A DNA stretch of 31,591 bases from Blastococcus sp. CT_GayMR20. GTDB taxonomy: Bacteria > Actinomycetota > Actinomycetes > Mycobacteriales > Geodermatophilaceae. Of the stretch, positions 21,949 to 30,654 are shown piece after piece (position 1 is the stretch's first letter; each line of letters starts with the position of its first letter). Location of the stretch: NCBI RefSeq assembly GCF_004570345.1, contig NZ_SPQM01000053.1:1-31591 (forward strand), read 5' to 3'. The notes under the pieces are model-generated. The model saw nothing but the letters and a program-made list of their open reading frames with translations, searched no databases and had not been told where the DNA came from. The translations under genes were made by a program, and so were the position numbers.

Positions 21949-23223
21949 GTGGCGGAGGTGGAGACGAGCGTCCGCCACCTGCTGCGCCGGGGCGACTTCC
22001 GCCGGCTCCTGACCACCCGGTTGTCCTCGCAGTTCGGCGACGGCGTGTTCCAGGCGGCGCTGGCCGGCACCGTGCTGTTCAACCCGCAGCGAGCGGCCGA
22101 GCCCGTGGACATCGCGGCCGGCTTCGCGGTGCTCCTGCTGCCCTACTCCCTCGTCGGTCCCTTCGCCGGCGTCTGGCTGGACCGGTGGAGCCGGCGGCAG
22201 GTGCTGCTGCGCGCGAACGTCGTCCGGGCCGGCCTGGTCGCCGTCGTCGCCGCGCTGGTCCTCTTCGGCGTCGAGGGGACGGCGTTCTACGCGGCCGGTC
22301 TCACGGTGTTCTCGGTCAACCGGTTCGTCCTCGCCGCGCTGTCGGCCGGGCTGCCGCACACCACCGACGAGCCGTCGCTGGTCCCCGCGAACGCACTGTC
22401 GACGACGGCCGGGGGTGTGTCCACGGTCGTCGGCGGCGCGGCGGCGCTCCTCGTGCTGGAGGGCACCGACTCCGCGAACCCCGGGTACGCGGCGGTCGCA
22501 CTGGTCGCGGCGGTGCCCTACCTCGCCGCCGCGGCCGTCGTCCGCGGCTTCCCGCGGGCCTACCTCGGGCCCGACCACATGGCGGACTCCGCGCGGATGA
22601 GCGCCCGCGACGTCGTCAGCGGCATGGTGGCCGGCGCGCGGCACGTCCTCGAGCTGCCACCGGCCGCTGCGGCGCTGCTCGCCATCGGCCTGCACCGGCT
22701 GTTCTACGGCGTCTTCACGCTCATGACGCTGCTGCTCTACCGCAACACGTTCGAGGACGGCGGGACGCCGTTCCCCGGCGGGATCCTGGGGCTGGGTCAG
22801 GTGGTGGCGGCCGCCGCGACGGGGACCCTGCTCGCCGCCGTGGTCACCCCGCCGGTCGTCCGGCGGATCGGCACCACGCGGTGGGTACCGCTGCTGCTGA
22901 CCGCCGGCGGGGTGGCCCAGCTGGCGCTGGTGCTCGCGTTCGAACCGGCCGCCGTCGTCGTCGTCGGCCTGCTGCTGGGCTTCGTGGCCCAGGGAGTGAA
23001 GATCTGCGTGGACAGCACGCTGCAGGAGACGGTCGAGGACGACTACCGCGGCCGTGTGTTCTCCGTCTACGACACCCTCTTCAACATGACGTTCGTGGCG
23101 GCCCTGCTCATCGGGGCCTTCACCCTGCCGCGTTCGGGCATCTCGGTCGTGGTGCCGGTGACCGTCGCCGTCGGCTACGTCCTGGCCGCGGTCGGCTACT
23201 CCCGCATCACCCGTCGGCACTGA
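21949..23223 (+). CDS. Major facilitator superfamily transporter (Rv0037c-like)
   Basis: This 424-residue protein has about twelve hydrophobic segments and an MFS motif-A-like loop (GVWLDRWSRRQVLLRAN, after helix 2). The second half repeats the pattern, including GLLLGFVAQGVKICVDSTLQ and a short basic C-terminus. The substrate cannot be inferred; drug or metabolite efflux is typical for the family. The GTG 21949 start lies at the end of a -10 element. It converges with the metalloprotease gene, with 18 bases between the stops and only a short stem (GCCGC-GGG-GCGGC, 23227-23239) there. Confidence 0.88.
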   Translation: MAEVETSVRHLLRRGDFRRLLTTRLSSQFGDGVFQAALAGTVLFNPQRAAEPVDIAAGFAVLLLPYSLVGPFAGVWLDRWSRRQVLLRANVVRAGLVAVVAALVLFGVEGTAFYAAGLTVFSVNRFVLAALSAGLPHTTDEPSLVPANALSTTAGGVSTVVGGAAALLVLEGTDSANPGYAAVALVAAVPYLAAAAVVRGFPRAYLGPDHMADSARMSARDVVSGMVAGARHVLELPPAAAALLAIGLHRLFYGVFTLMTLLLYRNTFEDGGTPFPGGILGLGQVVAAAATGTLLAAVVTPPVVRRIGTTRWVPLLLTAGGVAQLALVLAFEPAAVVVVGLLLGFVAQGVKICVDSTLQETVEDDYRGRVFSVYDTLFNMTFVAALLIGAFTLPRSGISVVVPVTVAVGYVLAAVGYSRITRRH

Positions 23224-23241
23224 CGTGCCGCGGGGCGGCGC

Positions 23242-24270
23242 TCAGAGGTCCGGCACGCACGTCCCGCTGCCCAGCCGGGACAGCCCGGTCAGGTCTCCGC
23301 TCGCGTAGTCGGTGACCTCCTGCTGCGCCTTCGGGTAGAGCAGCTGGCTGGCGTCGTCGACGTGCCCGAGCCCGACCAGGTGGCCGAGCTCGTGCAGCAC
23401 GATGGACCGGACGACGTCCTCGCCGTCCGGCCGGTCCAGGAGCTCCGGCAGCGTGCCGGCGTCCAGCGACACGGTCCCGGTGACGAAGACGCGCGGCCCG
23501 TCGCCGAGGGAGACGGCCACGCTGCCGGCCTCGCCGACGATGTCTCCCGCCAGGGCCGGGTTCTGCTCCTCGGTCTCCCAGGCGACGAGGACCGGCGCCC
23601 AGCGGTTGCCGTAGCGGTCGGGCTGGTACAGCTCGCGGTCGTGGGTGGCCGGCTCGTCCGAGGCGCCGTCGTGGATGAACCGCAGCCCGGTCACCTCGCC
23701 GAGCCGCGCGAAGGCCTCGTGCAGGAGGGCGTCACCGCCCGGCGGGGCGGCGTCGGGCCGCAGCACGTAGTGCACGGGTCGGCACGGGTCGTAGGCCACC
23801 GGGGTGACGCCGTCGACCTGGAAGGTCACGAAGGTGTGCGGCCCGCCCTCGGGGGGCGGCGGGGGTGGGGTGGCCAGCGGACGGCGGGCGGCCTCGTGGC
23901 CGGGGGTGGGCCGGTCCGTGGGCACCGGGACGGCCGACGGCTCCGGCGCACCGTCCGGCAGCTCGCCCTGCGCCGCAGGGGGCTGCGCCGGCACGGGCTC
24001 CGTCCGGGGTGCCCACGGCCAGGGACCCGGCCCGACCAGGACGGCGGAACCGACGGCGAGGAACACCACGAGCACGACGACGAGCAGGGCGCGCAGGGCG
24101 CCCCTGCCGCGCCGACGACGGCGGGGCGGTGGAGGAGGCGTGGGAGGCCGCCAGTGCATCGGCTGCACGGGCAGGCCCGCGGCCTCGTCCAGGACCCACT
24201 GCGGCACGCGCCCGGTCGGGGACGTCGGCACGCCGAGGAGCTTCCCCTCGTCGTCCCGGTCCCCGTGCAC
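23242..24270 (-). CDS. Membrane-anchored metzincin-like (matrixin-type) metalloprotease
   Basis: The protein has 342 residues from GTG 24270. It has a cytoplasmic Pro/Arg-rich N-terminus, one membrane helix (about 59-80, ALRALLVVVLVVFLAVGSAV), a Pro-rich extracytoplasmic stalk (about 85-155) and a catalytic domain ending near the C-terminus. That domain has the zinc motif HELGHLVGLGH (293-303; three His ligands and the catalytic Glu). In metzincins a Met-turn follows the motif; here the equivalent region reads SQLLYP, so this should be checked. A GACAAT -10-like element ends six bases before the GTG. The gene starts 32 bases after the pcnA stop on the same strand, so both its own promoter and readthrough are possible. 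The substrate is unknown. Confidence 0.82.
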   Translation of the reverse strand: MHGDRDDEGKLLGVPTSPTGRVPQWVLDEAAGLPVQPMHWRPPTPPPPPRRRRRGRGALRALLVVVLVVFLAVGSAVLVGPGPWPWAPRTEPVPAQPPAAQGELPDGAPEPSAVPVPTDRPTPGHEAARRPLATPPPPPPEGGPHTFVTFQVDGVTPVAYDPCRPVHYVLRPDAAPPGGDALLHEAFARLGEVTGLRFIHDGASDEPATHDRELYQPDRYGNRWAPVLVAWETEEQNPALAGDIVGEAGSVAVSLGDGPRVFVTGTVSLDAGTLPELLDRPDGEDVVRSIVLHELGHLVGLGHVDDASQLLYPKAQQEVTDYASGDLTGLSRLGSGTCVPDL

Positions 24271-24302
24271 AGTGCGATTGTCGGCACAACCGGGGACGGA
24301 GT

Positions 24303-25817
24303 TCAGTCCTGCCGGTCCGTCCACCACTCGCGGAGGGCCGCCTCGGCCTCGTCCCGGTCGAGCGGACCGCGCTCGAGCCGGAGATCCTTGAGGAACCGCC
24401 ACGCCCGTCCGACGTCCGGGCCGGGCTCCAGGCCGAGCAGTTCCATGATCGCGTTGCCGTCGAGATCGGGCCGCACGCGGGCCAGGTCCTCCTGCTCGGA
24501 GATCTCCCGGATGCGCTGCTCCAGGGAGTCGTAGGTCGCCGACAGCATCGCCGCGCGGCGCTTGTTGCGGGTCGTGGAGTCCGAGCGCACCAGCTTGTGC
24601 AGGCGGGGCAGCAGGTCGCCGGCGTCGGTGACGTAGCGGCGCACGGCGGAGTCGGTCCACTCACCCGTGCCGTAGCCGTGGAAGCGCAGGTGCAGGAAGG
24701 TCAGCCGGGACACCGCCTCGACGACGTCCTTGGGGTAGCGCAGCGCGGTCAGCCGCTTGCGGACCAGCTTCGCCCCGACCACCTCGTGGTGGTGGAACGA
24801 GACCCGGCCCTTCGGCTCGTGCCGCCGCGTCGCCGGCTTGCCGATGTCGTGCAGCAGCGCGGCCAGCCGCAGCACCAGGTCCGGCGACTCCGCTCCGTCC
24901 TCCCCCGCCCGCCCCGCTGCCTTCTCCAGCTCGATCGCCTGGTCCAGCACGGTCAGCGAGTGGGTGTAGACGTCCTTGTGCTGGTGGTGCTCGTCGATCT
25001 CCATCCGCAGCGCGGACAGCTCCGGCAGGACGACGTCGGCCAGGCCGGTGTCGACGAACAGCTCGAGCGCCGCCCTCGGCGAGTCCTGCAGCAGGGTCTT
25101 CGACAGCTCCACCTGCACCCGCTCGGGGGTGATCCGGCCCAGCTGCGCGGCCGAGGAGGTCATCGCGGCCACCACCTCGTCGTCCGGGGTCAACTGCAGC
25201 TGGGCCACGAAACGGACGGCGCGCAGCATCCGCAGCGGGTCGTCGGCGAAGGAGTCGACGGCCGACCCGGGGGTGCGCAGCCGCTTGGCCAGCAGGTCAC
25301 CGAGCCCGCCGAAGGGGTCGGTCACCGTCCGGTCGGGGCCGAGGGAGACGGCCATGGCGTTGACGGTGAAGTCGCGGCGCGCGAGGTCGTCGACCAGCGA
25401 GTCGCCCCAGGCGACCTCGGGGTTGCGCGACTCACGGTCGTAGCGGTCGGCCCGGAAGGTGGTGATCTCCAGCCGGACGCTGGTGCCCTGTCGATGCACC
25501 TCGGCGCCGACGGTGCCGAACGCGATGCCGGTGTTCCACGTGGAACCGGCCCAGCCGCGCAGCAGCTCGAGGACCTGCTCGGGCCGGGCGTCCGTCGTGA
25601 CGTCCAGGTCGCCGGGGACGCGCGGCCCGTCCGCCGCCGCCGCGAGGAGCGCGTCCCGCACCGAGCCGCCGACCAGGTGCACCTCGAAGCCGGCCGCGGT
25701 GAACCGCTGACCCAGCTCGGTGAGGACGGGAGAGAGGTCGACCAGCTCCCGCACGGTCGCCTGGACAGCCGGGGGCACCGGCTGCGGCGTTGGGCGACTC
25801 GGGGGCTTGGCGGACAC
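24303..25817 (-). CDS. pcnA: CCA tRNA nucleotidyltransferase / poly(A) polymerase-type, with HD domain
   Basis: This 504-residue protein has the nucleotidyltransferase GGSVRDALL (50-58) with the catalytic DLD in GDLDVTTD (69-76). It continues with RRDFTVNAMAVSL, the RNA-binding DPLRMLRAVRFVAQL, and a C-terminal HD domain (LLHDIGKPATR, then FHHHEVVG). It adds or repairs the 3' CCA end of tRNAs. GTG 25817 was chosen because it lies 8 bases after a -10-like TACCCT on the minus strand; the frame is open much further upstream, but only through the promoter and antisense of the Nudix gene. Divergent from the Nudix gene, as in Rv3907c/Rv3908. Confidence 0.93.
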   Translation of the reverse strand: MSAKPPSRPTPQPVPPAVQATVRELVDLSPVLTELGQRFTAAGFEVHLVGGSVRDALLAAAADGPRVPGDLDVTTDARPEQVLELLRGWAGSTWNTGIAFGTVGAEVHRQGTSVRLEITTFRADRYDRESRNPEVAWGDSLVDDLARRDFTVNAMAVSLGPDRTVTDPFGGLGDLLAKRLRTPGSAVDSFADDPLRMLRAVRFVAQLQLTPDDEVVAAMTSSAAQLGRITPERVQVELSKTLLQDSPRAALELFVDTGLADVVLPELSALRMEIDEHHQHKDVYTHSLTVLDQAIELEKAAGRAGEDGAESPDLVLRLAALLHDIGKPATRRHEPKGRVSFHHHEVVGAKLVRKRLTALRYPKDVVEAVSRLTFLHLRFHGYGTGEWTDSAVRRYVTDAGDLLPRLHKLVRSDSTTRNKRRAAMLSATYDSLEQRIREISEQEDLARVRPDLDGNAIMELLGLEPGPDVGRAWRFLKDLRLERGPLDRDEAEAALREWWTDRQD

Positions 25818-25825
25818 GACGAGCC

Positions 25826-25853
25826 AGGGTAGTGCGACGGGTCGCGCTACCCT
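25826..25853. promoter_or_regulatory. Symmetric divergent promoter of pcnA and the Nudix gene
   Basis: AGGGTAG (25826-25832) and CTACCCT (25847-25853) form an inverted repeat, extended inward after one mismatch by GCGAC/GTCGC around a GG centre. Each arm supplies TACCCT as a -10 for one direction: toward pcnA on the minus strand, toward the Nudix gene on the plus strand. Each -10 also falls about where the opposite promoter's -35 would be. The start codons lie 8 and 6 bases beyond the -10s, so both mRNAs would be leaderless or nearly so. Confidence 0.6.
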
Positions 25854-25859
25854 CCTGGC

Positions 25860-26336
25860 ATGGCTGGGACGGGCGGGCGCGGACGCCCCGGCCGCCGGTT
25901 GCGCCGGGTCGACGAGACCTCCGCCGGGGGCCTGGTGGTGGCGGACGACGGTGTGACCGGGCCCCGTGCTGCCCTGATCGGCCGCACGGACCGCCGCGGC
26001 CGTCTGCTCTGGTCCCTCCCGAAGGGGCACATCGAGGACGGCGAGACGCCGGAGGACACCGCCGTCCGCGAGGTCGCGGAGGAGACGGGGATCATCGGCG
26101 AGGTCGTCGCGCCGCTCGGGATCATCGACTTCTGGTTCGTCGCCGACGGCCGCCGCGTGCACAAGACCGTGCACCACTTCCTGCTCCGCGCGATCGGAGG
26201 CGCCCTCTCCGACGCCGACGTCGAGGTGACCGAGGTCGCCTGGGTGCCCCTGGACGAGCTCAGCGGCCGACTGGCCTACGCCGACGAGCGGGCACTGGTC
26301 GAGCGCGCGCCCGCATTGCTGGCCGACACGGCCTGA
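25860..26336 (+). CDS. Nudix hydrolase (MutT4/Rv3908-like)
   Basis: The 158-residue protein carries a complete Nudix box at 56-78: Gly56, Glu62, Arg70-Glu71, Glu74-Glu75, Gly77-Ile78, reading [20 protein letters not shown] and on. The box coordinates the Mg ions that hydrolyse nucleoside-diphosphate-X substrates. The N-terminus is short and basic ([12 protein letters not shown]). The substrate is not determined by the sequence; housecleaning of damaged nucleotides is proposed for the mycobacterial homologue. ATG 25860 is the leaderless start described for the divergent promoter. The DUF6049 gene follows after 74 bases. Confidence 0.92.
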   Translation: MAGTGGRGRPGRRLRRVDETSAGGLVVADDGVTGPRAALIGRTDRRGRLLWSLPKGHIEDGETPEDTAVREVAEETGIIGEVVAPLGIIDFWFVADGRRVHKTVHHFLLRAIGGALSDADVEVTEVAWVPLDELSGRLAYADERALVERAPALLADTA

Positions 26337-26410
26337 CCGAGCTTGCGAGGTCAGAGACGGCACAGCATCGCAACGCGTCAGCGGCCGACGAGCGCCAGCG
26401 AGGAGGTCTG

Positions 26411-28750
26411 ATGTCGCGGCCGGCGCTGTTGCGCGCCGCCGTCGCACCTCTGCTCGCCACGGCGTTCGGAGTCATGGCGTTCGGGGCCATGCCGTCCGGG
26501 GTCGTGGCACCCGTCCCTGTCGCACATGCCGCACCGGCGGACGACGACACCCGCGACGACGACCGCCCGGTCCAGATCCAGGTCGGCCGGTTCGAGCCCC
26601 GCACCCTCACCCCCGGTGCGACCGTCACGGTCACCGGGCAGCTGGTGAACACCGGCTCCACCGCGATCACCGACCTCAGCCTCCGGCTGCAGCGAGGGGA
26701 CGTCGTCACCACCCGCGCCGAGCTGGCCTCCCTCGCCCAGGACCCCGATCCGGCGACCACCGTCGAGCCGCCGTTCCTCGACGTGCCCGGCGAGCTCGCC
26801 CCGGGCGGCCGGCTGGACTTCAGCTACAACCTGGCGGCCGAGGCGCTGGAGCTCACCCAGGACGGCGTCTACCCGGTCCTCATCAACGTCAACGGCGCGG
26901 TGGACGGCAACGACCAGCGGCGCGTCGGCGAGCTGCCCACCTACGTCGTGCAGCAGCAGGTGCTGCCGCCCTCGCGCGCGGCCGTCGCGTGGCTGTGGCC
27001 GCTGGTCGAGCGCACCCACCGCGAGCCCTCCGGCCGGTTCGCCGACGACGACCTCACCGAGGTGATCAGCGAGGGCGGCCGGCTCGACCGCGCGCTGACC
27101 GTCGTCGAACGCCTCCCCGACGCCCAGGCGCCCGGTGCGCCCGAGCCGGTGCCCGCCCTCCCCGTCACCCTCGCCGTGGACCCGGCGCTGGTGGAGGAGC
27201 TGCAGATCATGGCCGCCGGCCCGTACGAGGTGGGCGGAACCGGCACGGGCCGGGGCACCGACGCGGCCGCCGCATTCCTGGAGCGGCTCGCCGCCGTCGC
27301 CGCCGTCCATCCGGTCGTGGCGCTGCCCTACGGGGACGTCGACGCCGACGCGCTCCAGGCGTCGGGCATGTCCGAGGTGCTGACCCGGAGCCTGCCCGGT
27401 ACGCCGGACGGCACGGCCCAGGACCCGCCCGGCGACGACGCGGCCACGCCCGCGGCCCCGGCCACGGGGACGCCGGCACCCGCGCCGGAGGCGGAGGAGA
27501 GCGGACTCGGCGCCGGGGCGGAGATCCTCGCCGAGGCGCTGGACGTCGAGCCGCGGACCGACGTGGCCTGGGCGGCGGGGGGGTCGCTCCGCAGCGACAC
27601 CCTCGCGACGCTGCAGGCCGGCGGCGTGCGCAGCGTCGTCCTCGGGCCGGGTGCCCTGGCCGACGGCGACGCCGCGGTCGGGCTGTCGGGTCCCGCCGCC
27701 GCGGCGCGAACCTCGGTCACGACGCCGAGCGGAACCCTCGGGGCCCTCGTCGCCGACCCGACGCTGGGGGAGATCGTCGGGACCGCCGAGCAGGTGCCCG
27801 GTGGTGCCCGCCTGGCCGAGCAGCGCTACCTCGCCGAGCTCGCGGTGATCGGACTGCAGGCTCCCGCAGGTACGGAGCAGACCGTGCTGGTGGCGGCGCC
27901 GCGGGACGTCGAGGCCGGGCCCGAGGGCGCCGGCGCGATGATGGCCGACACGACCGCGATGCCATGGCTGCGGGCCGGCTCGGTCGACGAGCTCGCCGCC
28001 GGCCCGGCCACCGCGGCAGGGGACCTCCGAGACCCGGTCGACGTGATCCACCTCGACGCCACCGGGCTGGCCGCCGTCGCCACGGCCGTGGCCACCCGGG
28101 ACGACGTGGCCGGTGCCGTCGCCGGTGACGCCGACCGGGCGCTGCGCTCCTCCGACGCCGCCATCTCCCGCACCACGACCGTCGGGTGGCGGGCCGACCC
28201 CGACGGCTTCCGCGCCGCCGCCACGGCCCTCAGCGCGTCGCTGGACCGGCTGCGGGGGCGGGTGACCCTCCTGGCGCCGGCCGACGGCACGTACAGCCTG
28301 GCCTCCAGTGACGCACCCCTGGTCCTGACCGTCCGCAACGACCTGCCCGTGAGCGTCGAGGTGCTGCTGGAGGTCCGGACCCGCGGCAACCGCGGGCTGT
28401 CGATCGGGGACATCGGCACGCAGACCCTCGCGCCCGGGGAGCGGACGACCCTCACCGTGCCCACCGAGCTACGCCAGTCCGGCGGGTTCGCGGTGACCGC
28501 GCAGCTGACCACCCCCGGCGGCGGTCCGCTGGGCGACGAGATCCAGCTCCAGGTGAAGAGCACCGCCTACGGGCCCATCTCGCTGCTCATCACGATCGGC
28601 GCCGCCGCGCTGCTGGGCCTGCTCTTCCTGCGGCGGCTGGTCAACTTCGTCCTGCGCCGGCGGCGTGCGGCCCGCGAGCAGGCCGAGCTCGGACCCGGCG
28701 GCCCCGAAGGTGCCACCGTGGCGATGCCGCCCAACCGGAGCCCGGTGTGA
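26411..28750 (+). CDS. DUF6049-type secreted/membrane-anchored protein (Rv3909-like)
   Basis: This 779-residue protein has a signal peptide (1-40, ending VAHA before AP). A beta-sandwich-like N-terminal part follows (GRFEPRTLTPGATVTVTGQLVNTGST...), then a long alpha/beta middle with a Pro/Ala-rich low-complexity insert (about 345-370). A second Ig-like segment (LVLTVRNDLPVSVEVLLEV... TLTVPTELRQSGGFAVTAQL) precedes a C-terminal membrane helix (ISLLITIGAAALLGLLFL) and a basic tail. ATG 26411 has an ideal AGGAGG Shine-Dalgarno; the open frame upstream is antisense/other-frame of the Nudix gene. Its stop overlaps the murJ GTG (GTGA). The conserved pairing with murJ suggests an extracytoplasmic role in envelope assembly, which is inference. 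Confidence 0.85.
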   Translation: MSRPALLRAAVAPLLATAFGVMAFGAMPSGVVAPVPVAHAAPADDDTRDDDRPVQIQVGRFEPRTLTPGATVTVTGQLVNTGSTAITDLSLRLQRGDVVTTRAELASLAQDPDPATTVEPPFLDVPGELAPGGRLDFSYNLAAEALELTQDGVYPVLINVNGAVDGNDQRRVGELPTYVVQQQVLPPSRAAVAWLWPLVERTHREPSGRFADDDLTEVISEGGRLDRALTVVERLPDAQAPGAPEPVPALPVTLAVDPALVEELQIMAAGPYEVGGTGTGRGTDAAAAFLERLAAVAAVHPVVALPYGDVDADALQASGMSEVLTRSLPGTPDGTAQDPPGDDAATPAAPATGTPAPAPEAEESGLGAGAEILAEALDVEPRTDVAWAAGGSLRSDTLATLQAGGVRSVVLGPGALADGDAAVGLSGPAAAARTSVTTPSGTLGALVADPTLGEIVGTAEQVPGGARLAEQRYLAELAVIGLQAPAGTEQTVLVAAPRDVEAGPEGAGAMMADTTAMPWLRAGSVDELAAGPATAAGDLRDPVDVIHLDATGLAAVATAVATRDDVAGAVAGDADRALRSSDAAISRTTTVGWRADPDGFRAAATALSASLDRLRGRVTLLAPADGTYSLASSDAPLVLTVRNDLPVSVEVLLEVRTRGNRGLSIGDIGTQTLAPGERTTLTVPTELRQSGGFAVTAQLTTPGGGPLGDEIQLQVKSTAYGPISLLITIGAAALLGLLFLRRLVNFVLRRRRAAREQAELGPGGPEGATVAMPPNRSPV

Positions 28751-30654
28751 CCAGCGGCCCCGACAGCGACCGCCCCGCCCGCGCGGGCGGCCCGCCGCTG
28801 CCCCCGTCGCCGTACCGGGCGGCCCCGCCGCCGTCGGCGCCGTTCGCTAGCGCCCCCGCCCCCGAGGCGCCCCCCGTACCACCCCGCTCCCTGCCGCCCC
28901 TGCCCCCGGTGCCGCCGCCGGCCCCCCGCAACCGCTGGGTGCCCGCCGCCGACGACACCCAGGTGATGACGTCGCTCCCGCCGGTCCCGCGGGGTCCGGT
29001 GGGGGAGAGCGACGAGGAGGTCGAGCAGCGCGAGGGTGCACCCGGCGCCAGCAGCGGCATCCTGCGCGCCGCCGGCACCATGGCGGTCGCGACGCTCGTC
29101 TCCCGCATCACCGGCCTGCTCCGCACGATGGTGCTCGCCGCCGCGCTCGGCGTCGGCCTGGTCAACGACGCCTACAACACCACCAACACGCTGCCCAACA
29201 TCGTCTACGAGCTGCTGCTGGGCGGGATCCTGGCCTCCGTCGTCGTCCCCCTTCTGGTGCACGCGCAGGAGCGGGACCCCGACGGCGGGACGGCGTACGC
29301 CCAGCGGCTGGCCACCCTCGCCATCGGCGGCCTGGTGGTCGTGACGGCGGTGGCGATCGCCGCCGCGCCGTTGCTGACCGCGCTGTACGGCATCACCGAC
29401 GACGAGGCCCAGGTCCAGCTCGCCAACTGGTTGTCGCGCATCCTGCTGGTCGAGATCGTCTTCTACGGCATCGGCGCCTTGGCGCAGGCGATCCTGAACT
29501 CGCGCGGTGTCTTCGGCCCGCCCGCGTGGGCGCCGGTCCTGAACAACGTCGTGGTGATCGCCACCGGCGTGCTCTTCCTCGCGATGAGCGGACCGGGTGA
29601 CCTGGACCCGGCCACGATCTCGCCGGGCCTGGTGTGGCTGCTCGGGATCGGCACGGTGCTGGGCATCGCCGTCCAGGCGCTGGTCCTGCTGCCGCTGCTG
29701 GGGCGGGCCGGCGTGCCGCTGCGGCCGCGCTGGGGCCTGAAGAACACCGGTCTGCGCGAGGCGGGCTCGCTCGGGCTGTGGGTGATCGGCTACGTGGCCG
29801 TCAGCCAGGTCGGCGTCATCGTGGCCACCCGCATCGCCAACGCGGCCGGACGGGAGGGAGCCCTGGGCTCCAGCGCCTTCGCGATCGCGAGCCTGCTGTT
29901 CCAGATGCCCTACGGGATCATCGGCGTCGCCCTGCTGACCGCGCTGGTGCCGCGGATGAGCCGCGCCGCCGCCCGGCACGACGTCCCGGGGGTCGCCGAG
30001 GACCTCGCCCTGGGCACCCGTCTGTCGGCCCTGGGTCTGCTGCCGGTGACCGCCGCCCTGATCGTCCTCGGGCCTCCCCTGGCCTCGCTGATCTTCGCCC
30101 GGGGCAACACGACGGCCGCCGAGGCCGCCGGCATCGGCACCGCGCTGGCCATCGGGGCTTTCGGCCTGCTCCCGATGGCTGTCACCCTGCTGCAGCTCCG
30201 CGTCTTCTACGCCATGAAGGACGCCCGCACGCCGACCCTGATCCAGGTCGGCATGGTCGCCGTCCGCGTGCCCCTGCTCCTGCTGGTGCCCGCCCTGGTC
30301 GAACCCGATCACGTGGTCGCGGGACTCATGCTGGCGACCAGCATCACGTACGTGGCGGGCTGGGTCATCGGGGACGTCGCGCTGCGCCGCCGGCTGGGCG
30401 GACTGCGCACCCGGGAGACGTTCGGGCCGGTCCTGCGGATCGCCGCGGCCTCCCTGGTCGCCGGTGGCGCCGGCTGGCTTGTCCGGAACGTGACCGACGA
30501 CCTGCTCGGCGCGTCCACCACAGGGTCGCTCGCCGCCGTGCTGGTCGGTACCGTGGTCATCGGCGGCGTGGCTCTCGCAGGTCTCGCGGTCGCTCGCGTC
30601 CCCGAACTCAGGGAGCCCCTGGCAGCTGTCAGGGCCCGGATGGGACGCGGATGA
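28747..30654 (+). CDS. murJ: Lipid II flippase MurJ (MviN)
   Basis: This 635-residue protein has a Pro-rich cytoplasmic N-terminal extension of about 100 residues. The MATE-like transporter core then begins at GILRAAGTMAVATLVSRITG and includes NDAYNTTNTLPNIVYELLLGG, GPPAWAPVLNNVVVIATG and QMPYGIIGVALLTALVPRMSR. About fourteen hydrophobic segments can be counted. It moves lipid II across the membrane for peptidoglycan polymerases such as the ponA product. GTG 28747 overlaps the previous stop, and its own stop overlaps the next ATG (ATGA at 30651), so three genes are translationally coupled. In M. tuberculosis the homologue is fused to a pseudokinase; here the two are separate genes. Confidence 0.95.
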   Translation: MTSGPDSDRPARAGGPPLPPSPYRAAPPPSAPFASAPAPEAPPVPPRSLPPLPPVPPPAPRNRWVPAADDTQVMTSLPPVPRGPVGESDEEVEQREGAPGASSGILRAAGTMAVATLVSRITGLLRTMVLAAALGVGLVNDAYNTTNTLPNIVYELLLGGILASVVVPLLVHAQERDPDGGTAYAQRLATLAIGGLVVVTAVAIAAAPLLTALYGITDDEAQVQLANWLSRILLVEIVFYGIGALAQAILNSRGVFGPPAWAPVLNNVVVIATGVLFLAMSGPGDLDPATISPGLVWLLGIGTVLGIAVQALVLLPLLGRAGVPLRPRWGLKNTGLREAGSLGLWVIGYVAVSQVGVIVATRIANAAGREGALGSSAFAIASLLFQMPYGIIGVALLTALVPRMSRAAARHDVPGVAEDLALGTRLSALGLLPVTAALIVLGPPLASLIFARGNTTAAEAAGIGTALAIGAFGLLPMAVTLLQLRVFYAMKDARTPTLIQVGMVAVRVPLLLLVPALVEPDHVVAGLMLATSITYVAGWVIGDVALRRRLGGLRTRETFGPVLRIAAASLVAGGAGWLVRNVTDDLLGASTTGSLAAVLVGTVVIGGVALAGLAVARVPELREPLAAVRARMGRG

